A stretch of DNA of 64,000 nt from the NCBI RefSeq assembly GCF_037975245.1, contig NC_092568.1, forward strand, positions 11,927,501 to 11,991,500. Reading direction: 5' to 3'. The position numbers were made by a program, and so were the translations under genes. The notes beneath the pieces are model-generated. The model did no database searches, was not told the origin of the DNA, and saw only the letters and a list, made by a program, of their open reading frames with translations. The DNA comes from Apostichopus japonicus (lineage: Eukaryota; Echinodermata; Holothuroidea; Aspidochirotida; Stichopodidae). Below, one piece after another: positions 22,700 through 35,519 of this stretch (position 1 is its first letter; each line of letters starts with the position of its first letter).

Positions 22700-23695
22700 T
22701 CTACCTTGATGCCCATAACTCTGGTATTCAAAGTGGTGTCGTGACCCTATTTATGGTCATCAACAAATGTTGAATGGTTGTCAAAAAAATTTGGAAGGAA
22801 ACTGACAAATTGCTAATGTTTGTGTGGAAAAATGTGAAGAAATGTTGAACATCAATTTACTTCAGAAGTTGCAAATATAATACTATTTTGCAACTAAGCA
22901 CCCTAAATGACTTCAAAAAATGCAAATTAAGGGAGGGGGATTTCCTCTACATATACCCCTCTTCCAGGCCACAACAACCCCATTGGAGGTTTGCCACAAT
23001 TATAAAGGTGACAATTGGGGTCAGTAAGTATAAAATTTGATTGCCGCTATCCTACAGGTTGATGTAAGGTGACAAGGTTAAATGTATTAGTGTTACCCAT
23101 ATCAAACAACATAACTCCATTTTCCTCTGAAATGAAATCCCAGGAAGAAGTGTAGGGGTGTGAGCCAGTATTGAAGGTAGTGAGTCATTAATAGGATAAT
23201 CATTCCCTCTAAGTGTGTCTTTCTATAATAATATTCTGTAATAATATTCATAACATTAATGTTTGTTGAATGTATAATACAAAGGAGGAAGGTTGTATTT
23301 TACAGAGAGGAGGAATTATATCAGAGTTCTATATTTGGTTTTAAATCATATTGTAATTGGATGACATGAGATTTTTTACCTTTTTTACTAATCTACAAAT
23401 GGTGGAATTTAATAACAGATCAATTTGATTACCGGTTGATTTCTATATCGCTAATTAAGTTTTGAAAACAAAATTTAAATCCGAACATGTTCTTTCAAAG
23501 AAAATCTTTGTTAGGTTTACCTAATTAATAGTAAAAAATGAACTAATAATTATTTTCTGGATTAAAAATGTTTCACACAAAAAATGCATCTCTTTTGTCA
23601 TCTTTGTAACCTATGTTTAGAATCAACTTAATTTGCAGCATTGTTTTCATATGAAGTCAATGATATCTTCAAGATGTAGGGATGGAACGTGAGGA
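22700..23695. other. AT-rich intergenic, nothing seen
   Basis: No gene or repeat could be supported between the 166-bp satellite and the TIR element. Confidence 0.3.
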
Positions 23696-23701
23696 GTCAG
23701 T

Positions 23702-24378
23702 GGCGTCGTGCCCATTGGGGCCCGGGGGCGTAGCCCCCCCCCCCCCCATTTTGTCAAAGGTGCCATAAAATTTTGTCATAATTAAAAAAAAAAGTGTTTT
23801 CGAAATCGAAAAGTAGACTAAATAGTCAATTGCTCTTTGATGGTCGTTGCGGATTTTCCACACCCCTCAAAGACGACATATCGGGATTAGTAGTGCCATT
23901 GCCTCAAATACAGTCACAATTAACCTGGAAAGTAATCACTTCGTTATCGCACGTTTTACCTTAGGTTTCGATACTTTCGCTTTTTCTGCCCATGTTTTCA
24001 AACGGCATAGCTTTTTCTTGACCCAGTCACCACTTCTCTCGGGCATGGGCGGCGATCATGGTCAGCCAACACAAAAATGTTTCAATTCCTTAAATATTGG
24101 GCGCTTCTGGCAGACGAGGAATTGGTAAACTGAGGAATAAATGGCGATCACTTCCTTCGAGAATATTTCCCAAAATAAAAAAATTGCCGGAAATTTTTAT
24201 CAATTTTCGGGGTGTTGCTTACTGCCATAAGGCACGGGAAGTGCCGTTTCCTGCAAACTGAGGGGTCTGCCAGACGAACAATTTTCTTGAACGCTGTGGT
24301 GGCGCTCAGTCCGCTTAGATAGTCATCACCTGCTCACGGCCCCCCCCCCCTCAAAAAAAAATATATTCGCACGACGCC
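23702..24378. mobile_element. Non-autonomous element with GGCGTCGTGC inverted ends
   Basis: A perfect 10-bp inverted pair, GGCGTCGTGC at 23702-23711 and GCACGACGCC at 24369-24378, bounds about 677 bp. Inside each end there is a C-tract or a GGGGCCCGGGGGCGTAGCC run. Near the right end, about 24240-24325, is a diverged copy of the GTGGCGCTC...CGCTTAGATAGTC module that is also in the GTAGCCAG-family elements, so the two families share a part. No transposase. Confidence 0.6.
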
Positions 24379-24384
24379 CTTGGG

Positions 24385-27300
24385 GAGGGGTGGGGTAGGG
24401 AGGGGGTTGGAGGAGGAGGGTAGAAAGTTTCAATGGAGGTGTGGATTATCCTGTTGAACAGGACCCACTCCATCCACAAAGGAAATGAGTAATTGAGACT
24501 TCAAACTGAGAGACTGCCATAAACGACCTATATATATATTTGCATACTTCGCTCAGAAGTAATGTACTACTTGCGGTGGAAATGTTCAAAAATGATTATA
24601 TTGCAATGTTTAATGGGAAGCCAATTCAGCTGAAATTTATTTCGGTTGTTTTTTCTTTATAATATTCAACTCAATTATTCACAGAGGAAAATTAATAGTT
24701 CTTTTCTACCAATTAAAAAAAGAAGAAGCTGCATTTTGATGAAAATATTCACACGTAAGCAAAAATTACCAAGGTATCATATTCCAGGGATAAATGAACA
24801 AGAAGATTACAATAGGAAAGTAAACGCTATTGACCACCCTCTATGATGACGTCACACCCCACTTACTGTGGTCAACTTCCTTAGTTCAACTAGATAGCAT
24901 TCACTCAACCTTATCTTGAGGCAGGAACAAGGTGTTGAGATGTGTAGTTTCAGCAGGGACATAGCCCAGCCTTTGAGGTCCGAGGGGACAAAGCGAAACT
25001 TTTGTCCCCATTCTAACAGAGAAATTAAAGTTTAATTAACGCCCGTATTAATGACTTTTAATGACACGATATAGGTTCTACCCTAATAGCACAACCACCT
25101 GTTTTTTTAGTGGAGAGGGTAAGATGTTATGTCGTCCAGGCACCCCCCCCCCCCATTGCGATATTTGGTAAATACGGAGGGTGCTTAGAAGCCAAATGAT
25201 GCTAAATGTTGCAAACTTTTAAAACAACTTTGAAGAGCATTTGGACGGTATATGTCGCACCGCATGTAAATGTTAAATACGTATGTATTATACTTATACC
25301 CCCAAGGACTACCAATATGGTACCCATTTGTATGAAGCTACATGCTCAGCATTTCAAGGGAGGGGTTGGGTCACTTTTTCCACTAACTAATCTTTGTTAG
25401 GGGCATAAACTTTTATGGACGGGCTGAAGGTGGATCAAAAAATTTCCAATGAGGGGTGTGGCTGTGGGTTCGTTGAATGTGACTCCCATGTAGGGGGATC
25501 CCAGGAGCCGACGAAACATTCAACTTGTATAGACGTCATAATGTGCATTCTGGGGCATATTTAGACTATAAGTTAGGCTTATATTCGGTCTGAACGATGG
25601 AGGCGGGCGTTATTCTTCTTTTCCCTCGCCGTCCCCTTTGTGCTCGTCCCGTTCATGGTATCAACATTTTACGCTTAAGATTAACCATTGTCTGGTGTTT
25701 GATTATTTCGGTTGGTAGAGACATTCAAGTTTGATGCAGGACCTTACTACCATCGAAATATACGCAAATTTCATTTTTTTTTTATGTCTATGCATGCCAC
25801 TGGTACAGGGATCTAGTGCATCATATCAACGTTAATTCAACTATAAAAATTGACCGGTAAAAAACGTAAATTATGTCCCATGGAAGTAACCTTGCACAGC
25901 TACTACGTATTTTAATTTGAGTATGCCGTGAAATTTTGCCGTCATATCTTTCAACATAGATCTTTCTATTAATCATTTTAACTATTGTTTGATTTTGAAT
26001 TGTTTCATGCATGAGAAGTGAATTTTTAAAAACTTTTACCCATTCAATTCTAAATGATAATCAAAATAATAATTTATAGATAGAAGTTGTGGCTCTAAAG
26101 TTTGAGCCGCTCTTTTTTGTATAATTGTGTAGGCCTATACGTTGAGATGTCAGCGCCACAGCGAGTATATTGTATTGTTGAGGCCAGTGGTGGTGGTGGT
26201 GGGGAGGGGGGGGGGGTAGGTGTTAGGCTCCCTTTTGGGGAGGGAAGTTACAACCCTGTCATATAGAGTACAGATCTAGACCAGACATCAGTTCAAGGGT
26301 TTGAAGATTACGGTGATCACCGTTGATTGACTTAGTACATAAAAGCAAAAATAAAAAACAGTACGTTAAGACATTTTTCTTTTGCTACTGAGGCAGCCAC
26401 TTTCTTACTTCTCTTAAACTCAACAGATGATATTAACATTAAATAAGAAATAAAATTTCAAAAGTTTTTGAGTATTTACATGAAATTAAGTGTATGAAAT
26501 TTTTCCAACAATAAAGACAAAGACTTATATATTGTCCTATGTGATTGACGGAAATTAGTTGAAAGACATCTAGCCATCAAACGCCAGAATATTTCAAAGA
26601 GTCTCGTTTACAATATAGATCTAATAATGTAAATCCGTTCCGAAACGAAAGCTTTTCAGCAGAGTTTTGCCAAATCGTCATCAAACGAAAGTAAAGTTAT
26701 TAAAAAAGAAAGGAAAAAAAAGTGCATAACTTATAAAGGAATGGATTATCTTAGTGGAATATGTATGTACGTATATAGGCCTTGTTCTTATAGGATGCAT
26801 CCGTATTCAAAACAAGAAAATATAAACAGGACTGAGGACAAGAGCAGGGACGCGTATAGCCCCGGGGCCGGGGTAAATTAATTAAGGGGCCCGCGGAAAT
26901 ATGCGATTTAAGAATATTTTTGTGTGTGCATGTTTTACTTAACGAGAAAGGAAGACTTCCAAAATGGGATGACAGTGACATAATTTTTCCTCGGGCTAGA
27001 CCTGACTCTTGAGGGCTATACATATATAGCAAGTTATCAGGTACGTTAATGGTCAACAAAATGTCAAGACCCTTTTCTGCATTTTTTTTCCTGTAGTTGT
27101 TAAATTATGAAATGACAATCAGATCAATTAATCGATCTAATTTTATTATTTTGATACAAGTTGCTGAAATGATGAATTTCCGAGCTTAATTTATCACTGT
27201 CTTGCATGGTGGTTTAAATTTTTGGTACAGAAATATGTTAAGTGATCAACGGATCCTTTTGCCGTGAATTGTTAAATTGATAACATTTGATAAATATTCA

Positions 27301-27900
27301 ATTTGCCATTTTTGCAGCAAAATGTTGAATTCCTCACTATAACTTAGATTCAAGGAAATTTGCCATTTTGTTGCAACTTGATAAGACTATTAAGTGAACA
27401 ATCAATCGTTTTGTTGAAAATTGCTTCTATCTTTACGAAACGATCTTTATATCTTGCCGGCAGCCTAATTTTTCCATTACTAAACAGGTTAAGAAGGGAT
27501 GAGCATTAATATTTGGTAGATTCATAGGATTTGTAAAGCTTTACCATCATTAGCAACATTTTATGTAACATTTGACTGGAGAAGGTTGAAAAATATGGGC
27601 GGTTGAAGCATGTTGATATGTTATTTTATGTTTATCTTTTATAGCGGAGGGGGTACGAATCCATGGAAGGTACATACATTCCGAAATCTTTCAGCAAGTC
27701 GACCAACTACAAATATCACCTCAAATATTATTACATAAATTGGAGAGTATAAACTCACAGTTCAGCGATTTTTTTTAAACCTGAAACCGATTTAGCCCCC
27801 CCCCCCTCCCTACCCACCATTCAAAAGCTCCATTTCCATCATAATTATGGCAGCAATTTAGCGCAAGATCCAGCATAGAGTACATCAGCTATATATCGCA
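24385..27900. other. 3.5-kb intergenic stretch without a gene
   Basis: I found no exon series here. There are several G/C tracts (25142-25154, 26203-26218, 27796-27808) and a short element end at about 26848-26895 (CGTATAGCCCCGGGGCCGGGG). Otherwise AT-rich. Confidence 0.4.
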
Positions 27901-27921
27901 GAAAACCTATCGATCCCTATA

Positions 27922-30900
27922 TTATTCGTTACCACCCTTCTCTGCCCTTTCTAAATCGTCCACAGCCACTACTGCTTCAGCCTCGGGCTCATCTGCCGGC
28001 TCTACTTTATTAGGTATATCACAACATAAAATTCCGATCCGGTACAATTGTAGCGACAAAACGAGAAGGTTTTTGATCGTGAAAAACATCATCATTTGAT
28101 TGAAGACGTGTCGGTCGATGATGAGGTACATCCGCATGACGAAGAAAGGGCCGTCTTGCATTATGATGGTTATGAACAATGACCAGATCTCGTTGGCGCA
28201 ACATCCACACTTGCAACACAGATTACAGAAGTTTTGCGCCCGACTTGAGGGCGCAAAGTTACGCCCTCGTCTCGCAGATACCGATGTGAGTACCAAAGTG
28301 AATTGTACCAGGCTCCACGACCAAAGAGCGAGAATGATAATGATTAAAAGGAGATCACAGTAAACGGCGCCCTCTTTCAAATTTTCGGCAGAAAATTCCA
28401 AAATGTCAGCTGCCATGCCGATGTAGACCAGTAGCAGTTGGGAAAGCTGGTCCCTGCTGAGTTCGCCCTTCGGTAATAGCCAACGACCGACGATCAGGAA
28501 CACGACGAGAAGTTGCTCCAGTGCTAAGGTCCAGTCAGCGTCGGATATGTTAAATGCAGGTAAAGTAAGTCCCGGGATGCTGACTCCCAACTATGGAAAA
28601 AAAAGGGCAAAATAATCAATTGAATATCTCAAAATTGGTCCTTATATATTTCTATACTTTTCTATAGGAGGCTCACCTGAGTATCTCCCAATTCTCCTTT
28701 ACAATCACCAGGGTCGTATTAATACCGGTTTTGATTCGCAGTTTAAAATCTGGTCGGTATTTTAAGATTGTAGGGACTCATAAGAAAAAACACGTATTGT
28801 CAACAACCGAGAAGAAATGTTGATCAACATTTTGTGGACTTTGATCTTTTGGAGTGACCATTTCAGGAACGTATACTGTAGCTAATGCTTTAATGCTGAG
28901 TTAGTTTCTTCATGCAAGTAAGAGAGCGAGGGAGGTGATTTCAGCATATTCAGGAGAGGGTCAATACCCCCCCCCCCCCCCCCCCAATAATATATGCATT
29001 GCCCAAAGTGCTTGTTAGACCCATTTGCGCTACAATATAGTTTCAGAAGAAATTGAAAGATTACAACACCACAAAGTTTGTTATGTAAATATAATTTCAA
29101 ATGTAAGCGTCTGAAGTCATCTGCAGCTGCAGTACGGTATATCGCACTTGGCTGGTATAAATATAGGTAAACAAATAGTTGATCTGCATATATCTATCAT
29201 ATATCAATAGCTAAAAGGATGTACAATTTTGATTGTTTACACACTCAATTAAGGAAACATTTATGTTTAGGTCCTATATATACCTCATCCAAGCTCAAAA
29301 GAAGGAACATTTACAAATCTGACTTTTAGAAAGATTTAATATGTGAGAGCAAACATCACAACCATTGCCATCACTTCAACTGACAATAAAATAACACAAA
29401 GTTTATGCAAAGAGAGTAATTGTATGTATGTATGTATTTTAGTTCCTCCTGCAAGCAGGAACTCGCGAAGAAGCCTCATTGGCTTATCAAAGCCGCAAGC
29501 TGACCGAGGTCAGTCTCTTAGATTCATAGTTAACGTCCATAGTTAACGTAATTACAATTTCATCAAACCTTTCTCTACGGTCGATGTCATCGTTAAAAAA
29601 AAGAGCAGTTAGTTTTCGATTGAAGGGGTGGGTGATAGAGTCGCGGTGGAGGGTAGGAGAGGGGTGGGTGTCTGTTTATCTATCTTAACATCCTTAATAC
29701 TTACTCCTTGCTGTAGATCGTCAATGCTCTGTGTACTGTAGTTTGTCTGCAGTGTACAAGACTCCCAACCATACTCGTCTCTGAAAGCTATCCTGGTATT
29801 GTACAGGTGAAATTGCATAAGCCAAAGACCAGGTGCCACGCCCAAGAGATAAAGACACACAGATGGACAGAACCTGAGTGGAAATCAAGAACCAAAAACT
29901 AATTAATTACAAACAAAAATCAAAATAAAACAAAACTGTAAGCAAACTGCTTATCCACTAAAGAGCCTGTGTAAGAGAATGTGTAAAAGTAAGAGGGCCC
30001 GATCGGGCCCTCTTACCGAAATATTTCGCGACGTTTCGATCCTAGCAGGATCTTCTTCAGGGGCTGAAGAATTATAAACAAACAAACAAGAATAAGTGAT
30101 ATTCCATGATTATAAAGATGACCGTCAGGCTGGACATGATAGAATCGTGGTGGATAGTAACAGGGAGAGAGAGAGGGGGTGGGGAGAGCAACCAAAGGGA
30201 AGGAAGCTCTAATGCTCCACAATGGTTTACTATAGCAGAGACTGTGAAAATTATATTCATATTTTCTCAAAACTTACTTGAATGCAACTTTCGTCTACTA
30301 TGAAAGAAAACTACCTACAATGACGTATAACGTTCTATACATTCTGGCTCAATAACATGCGTTAGCCTCGTGTAAGAGAGGAATCATTGACGTCACGACC
30401 ACGTGTGAATGATCAATGTATATAGTGGGAGTCAAGTCGCCGGTGATTACCAATGAATAGATATTTGAATCAGTGGGGTTTGTAATGCAGATAATGGGGC
30501 CAAACAAACCCTCCTTGCCATTGCCAACCGTTATTGACTAAGTAGGATATGCAATTCTTAAAGGTTTGATGATTGTTCAATGGACCAAATAATGAGAATG
30601 TGTGAGATTACTTAGATAATTAAACACCACGTTAGTTACCATAACCAACAGTTTGTTGAAGCTAAAAACGAAACAGTTATATATTGATATGCCTTTCGGT
30701 GATTTCTTTCAATCCGTTCAAATCATTATGCCTCATGATATACCGTGACCAAAGCAATGGGATTTGATTTACTTTAATCAATAATTTCGGCAGTTTTGCC
30801 TTTTAATTGCATTCCTGTTTTTGCAAGAAATCTATTAACTTAGCTGGAATCGTGACGCAGAATTCCTTCGTCAATCAATTGTAACGTTTAAATGATCGAT

Positions 30901-33900
30901 ATGGTGTCACCTTGTATACGTCACGGCGGGCAACGAGGCGGTGTTTTTTGTTACCTCTCGTTGCTATACTAGTGAGTATTATAAATAGTAATGTAGATGA
31001 GAAATGACAACTGTAATTGAAGAAAACGTTTGATTCAGAAAGCTTCCATCAAACCAATTACAAATTGTATAACCTTATATTCTCTATCCACGGTTCTAAT
31101 ATACTGTCTGTGCTACTGCCCTCAATTTTACGCTGCATTGGAAAGTACTTACTGTAAACTGTTTTATTCTACAAAGTGAAGACTAATGGTCTTCTTTAAT
31201 TATAGACCTAATTCATAGTCGAAATATGCCTTATTAAAATTTCACCATTTGACTTCTAAATTTATGTTTTGTTTTTTATCGGGGGGGGGGGATAACCCTT
31301 GTGATTAGAAAAGTATACAGCATCTTTCCGAAATTGTTGAACAAACTCCAATATAATGTGACGTTTACGTAATGAAATTTTAAACAGTTTCAATGAACAT
31401 ACGCGGATCCAAAGTGTCAGTGTGTTTATGTGTGTGTGGGGTGGGGGTGCCTTTAAGCTCTAAAATATATTAGCACAACCCTGTGTATAGACCTAATTCA
31501 TGGCTTATATATGCCTCATGCACAATGCACAATTTAACATCTTAAAAATTTAATTTTTCCATTGGGGAAGGGTGCTACTGCACCCAAAGATTCCCCTAAA
31601 TGGGAGCCGGGTTGAACAACTCAGGCCACCCCTGCTTTATAAGATCCTTGATTCATCTCTGACGACAGTACTTGATTGACATGAATAGAAATATCCGAAG
31701 CTTAATGTTTATTGCGGGTTGTTTGATTTGAATAAACCTTAAATATGTTTTTTTTACAAAGTTTGCCATTAAATATGGAAATAGTCTTATACAGTAACTT
31801 GAATTAAATATGAACTACTATAACTTCCCTGTCATACTGTAATTGTGTCTAGAATTCAAGAAAAATGAAATAGCACTCTATATAAACAAACTAAATTGAT
31901 AATTGTTACTAAGAACAAACTCAAAGAAAGGAAAATTTTAAAGAGAAATTTGTGAAGTGAAACTTAATTGGATCTAATCTAGGGTTTATTCTTGTCTTTC
32001 TTTGATATTTAGGGGGTAAAATACCCCCTACCCTCCCCCCCCCCAAAAAAAAAATGTGTAGAGTTTATCAGTAGTTTGAAAATAATCTAGTGAGTTAGAT
32101 TGTTAGATGCATGTTGTATTTGTTTTTACTGCAGTTTTATTTCTTCTTTCAAAGGTTATAAGTTGTACGATTTCGATGCACTTTTATAATGTTTAAACGT
32201 AAGGGTAAGAATTCTTTTTTTAACATAAATTACTAGTTTTCAGCAAAGTGAGCATGTAGCATATTGTATGTATGTATGTATATGTGATCTTCCCGTAAGC
32301 AGGAACTCGCGAAAGAAGCAATGGAGGCTTGTAGACTCGCAAGCTGACCGAAGCCAATCTCTCGGCACACATCGATTTAACGTCCATTTCGGGAAGCTGT
32401 TATTCAACAACACCCTTGCCAGACGACACACTTTGCTGTCGGCGGGGAATCGAACCGGGGATCTCATGACTGGGAGACGCCGGCGTTAACCACTAGGCTA
32501 TACACTCCGCTTATTGTCGAGGTGAAACAACAATAAAATGACAAAGTTGAGCCTAACTTTAACATTTTTTTTTTATAAAGAGACATAATATGTCTGTACT
32601 CTGTATGCAAAACAAATATAAACTTTCAACCAAACTATTCACTGCTTAGAGAAAGCATCTAACAATAGTCCATCAGAGTAAGTTTTTTCTTGGCAACATT
32701 TCTTTGTGTGCTTTGTTGGCACCAGACCACTGGCAACAAGGCACCGATGTCAACTTTCAATTTAGTAAAAAATATCGAGTTGAGGAGAGCGTCAGATGTT
32801 GAATTAGTTTCTATGCTCTGTTTACGATACGATTAAACTCGGAATCTATGAATCGATGGACACGGTCTACATTACCTAGCTTGTAATATTAAAACAAAAC
32901 TTATAATATTTATGAAAAATCACTATCGCGTTTAATAGTCACAATATTTGGTTTGATTTCCCCCACAAATAGTCTTATATGAGTACTTATTATGGATTCA
33001 ATTCTCAAGTTCAACCCCACCCGAAATAAAAATGGCTGGAAAGGAAAAGTAAAAAGGAGGAAAAAACAATATTTTCTACTTCTGAATGGGAATTATAACT
33101 ATACTCTAAAAACGCTGGGCAAATATTTAACCCAACACTTGGTAAGCATGTGTCCAACCAAGTTTTCATGAAGTTTTGCCCAATGAAATGTAAAATGCTG
33201 CAGTCAAGTTTGACAACTGTATCACTTTTTGCAATTTAGTTAAAGTGGCTTAATTGATACTTGTTTGGGGGCAAATCTTTACCAAAGTTGGTTGGATACA
33301 TAAGTACCCAGTTTGGGGTAAAATATTTGCTCAAACTTTTCAGAGTGTATATACGCAGTGTCTGAAACCTGTGACACTTCCCCTATAGATGCCCTTTTCG
33401 CTTACAAAAATATAAAGTAAACAGATTTAAAAATGAAAGGTTTCCTTCAAATTAACTTTTTTTTTTTATAGAATGCATGTGAAGGTAAACGTGGTTCATT
33501 CGACTTGCTATTGTTAATAAATTACTTCACCCATGTGGCGTACCGGTAGTGTATGTTACACGCATATAGGCTATAGTGTTTGTCATTAGCATCGTCGTAA
33601 AGTTATTTTCCAGGCCACAATACTTCGTGCTAAGTGTTCAGTATATTTCAAGTTTTTATTTATGCTAAAATACATATAAATTAGAATATTGGAGCAACTG
33701 TTTTTTCCAACCATTATTCAACTAAAACTATGTGAATTCACTAGACGACCGAAACGAGAAACATGAAACTTTGGAGAGTTTGCACATGCAGCTAAATTTT
33801 GATTTATTTTGATATAGTTTTGTAACATAACAGATGGACAGCATCCATGTAGAACTTACTGTCCTTAAGTTTCTATATGTAATGTACTATTTCCAGGTTT

Positions 33901-35509
33901 GTCATGGAACGCGGATTAGATATAAAAAAGAACAGTGTCAATGTGAGTCGTAATCATACTCGTGCTTACCTCTGAATTAGACATTTAATAACCAGTGGTG
34001 CAGTTGATTTTTTTTTTTTTTGCATTCGACCGGGAAGAGTTTCGACCACTATACTACGCCTGGGTACAACTTAACGTCTAAACTGTTATTATGTTTTGCT
34101 CTGTCGGGGGGGGGGGGGGGGCACCTTGACCACCTACATGAACGTCGGCTTCAGAGACCATATTGTAGGACCCCTTATTTGATAAAATCCTTGGTTCGCC
34201 TCTGGCCGTCCCATGAAAGGTTCAGGTCCCAACCTAAATCAGTAGGGGAAATATTGTTATCATTATTTATTCCCACAATATTACCTTTAGAGCTACTTAT
34301 GTGGACCTAAATTAAAGTCTAAGTATGCCTCACAGTGTACTATTTGACGTTTGCTTTTTCCGGGGAGGAGCACCCTGAGACCCCCTTCCCCTACATTTTA
34401 GTCGGCTTCAGTGACCCCAGGGCAGTATCTACCTTTATAAAATCCTTTATTTATGGGAGTACTTAATTTGACCTTCACCTTTGGAGACATCAGCCCTATA
34501 AGATAACATCGGATCTAGTGCTTTTCCGCATAGGTATTTACCGCCATAGGCTTCGATCCTTCCATCATGGCGGAAAGGCTCGAAATCTATAGCGGAAAGG
34601 TACATTTTAGGAATGGATTTGACCGTGGTGGTGCACAGGAATGTATCGGTGAAACTTTCTTTGAATCGCGTGGAAGGATAGGTTCACCGTCTTCAAATGT
34701 GAAGGTTTGCTGGATAGACTGAATTGTAGTTACAAGACAAGATTGGGGTATAGATACACAGTCTTTAATGTACATTTTGATTGAATAGTTCTAATCGTAA
34801 CTTCGTAAGAGTCGATACACTGTCTTCAAATATTAGACATAGTTGGGTGAGTCAATCGAATTTAAATTAGGCTGATTGTTTATTAAAAATTCCGATTCTG
34901 ATTGTCGATTTGAATGACCGATTTGTGGATTTAGCGGGCCTAGGTAGAGTGAAGCGAAACTATAAACGGTGCATATATAATGCATCCAAATTAATGTGCT
35001 CATTCCGTCATACAAAAAGTGCTCTATACAGCCATAGCGGTAACATGGCGGAATGGCACTTTTTCTATGTCGGAGAGAGCACATATTCTATGGCGGAAAG
35101 TACCGATGGCGGAATGAAACGGCCGCGATAAGGTCCACGTACACATACTATAGTTTTACAGTTGTAGGCCCCTTCTAACGGGGGTTTAGCCATTTATGGC
35201 GTGCGGAAATATTCTTACATGTGGTAGTGTACAATCTATCAGTGATGATTTCGTTTCTTACTGAATTAAATATTGTCTTAGCAATGAAGAAAACAAAACA
35301 AAAGTAGAGTATACATACCATTTCCATTCACCAGTTTTCGTACACTTGAAAGTGATGCCAAATTCTATAGGTAAAAACAGAATTGGTACTGCTAACAGCC
35401 AGTATACCGGTGATTCGTAAGAAAGTGTTACCTTCCAAACTGTAAGAAGTCCATGAAGAGCAAATATAATCCTTGCTAGAAGACCCTTACCAATAGAAAT
35501 TATCCCCAT
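27922..35509 (-). CDS. TMEM26: TMEM26-family multi-pass membrane protein
   Basis: Three exons on the minus strand: 35509-35319, 29873-29705 and 28590-27922 (TAG), with phases that join cleanly to 342 residues (human TMEM26 about 368). Exon 1 begins MGIISIGKGLLARIIFALHG and includes a YWLLAVPILFLPIEFGIT membrane segment and GEWKWY at the junction. Exon 2 gives CLYLLGVAPGLWLMQFHLY. Exon 3 carries the family's best-conserved block, GRWLLPKGELSRDQLSQLLL followed by GMAADILEFS, then further hydrophobic segments and an acidic C-tail. The function of the family is poorly defined; TMEM26 is known mainly as a surface marker of beige fat cells in mice. Compared with mammals the exon number is low, and the 5.4-kb first intron holds SINEs and a transposon-like element. 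Confidence 0.85.
29421..29540 (-). mobile_element. SINE fragment (tail part), TMEM26 intron 1
   Basis: The reverse complement contains GACGTTAACTATGAATCTAA, GGTCAGCTTGCGGCTTTGAT, GCCAATGAGGCTTCTTCGCG and AGTTCCTGCTTGCAGGAGG, ending in (ATAC)n. It matches the full copy at 32266-32510 and the one at 44232-44452. The tRNA-like head is missing, so it is 5' truncated as expected for target-primed insertion. Confidence 0.8.
29989..30016. repeat. Perfect 28-bp palindrome followed by hairpins
   Basis: GTAAGAGGGCCCGA on one arm and TCGGGCCCTCTTAC on the other form an uninterrupted palindrome centred on GATC. Directly after it come three more inverted repeats: CGAAATATTTCG (30017-30028), GATCCTAGCAGGATC (30038-30052) and TTCTTCAG/CTGAAGAA (30053-30071). 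Likely the end of a mobile element or a cruciform-forming site. Confidence 0.85.
30300..32260. other. TMEM26 intron 1, no exon seen
   Basis: AT-rich intron sequence with G tracts at 31279-31289 and 32030-32050. No coding exon could be supported. Confidence 0.4.
32266..32510 (-). mobile_element. Full-length tRNA-derived SINE, TMEM26 intron 1
   Basis: On the minus strand it starts GCGGAGTGTATAGCCTAGTG with the A-box TAGCCTAGTGGTTAACGC, then the B-box GGTTCGATTCC inside CCCCGGTTCGATTCCCCGCC, as in a tRNA gene. A tRNA-unrelated body follows (GTGTGTCGTCTGGCAAGGG, GGTCAGCTTGCGAGTC, TTTCGCGAGTTCCTGCTTAC) and a tail of (ATAC)n. It is transcribed by RNA polymerase III and moved by a LINE in trans. 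It is the most complete of three copies in the window. Confidence 0.88.
32520..34515. other. TMEM26 intron 1, no exon seen
   Basis: AT-rich. Contains two related phrases in which AAATATTT-ACCC-AACT-TGG sequence occurs at 33120-33145 and, inverted, around 33290-33345, possibly ends of a small decayed element. A T-tract at 34010-34020 and a G-tract at 34106-34121 follow. Confidence 0.35.
34524..35114. mobile_element. MITE-like element with TTCCGC...CCGCCATA inverted ends
   Basis: The left end TTCCGCATAGGTATTTACCG followed by CCATA matches the inverse of the right end (TATGGCGGAAAGTACCGATG then GCGGAA) with few mismatches over about 26 bp. The phrase ATGGCGGAA or its inverse occurs repeatedly inside both halves. 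About 590 bp, with no transposase. It lies in TMEM26 intron 1, about 200 bp from exon 1. Confidence 0.6.
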
Positions 35510-35519
35510 ATTAAAATCG

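Noticed and set aside
30020-30062. Hammerhead-ribozyme-like core on the minus strand (CTGAAGA, hairpin GATCC/GGATC, GAAAC, GTC)
   Set aside because: Stem II and the core bases fit, but stem I does not pair and stem III is absent, so a working ribozyme is not supported; kept only as part of the hairpin cluster.
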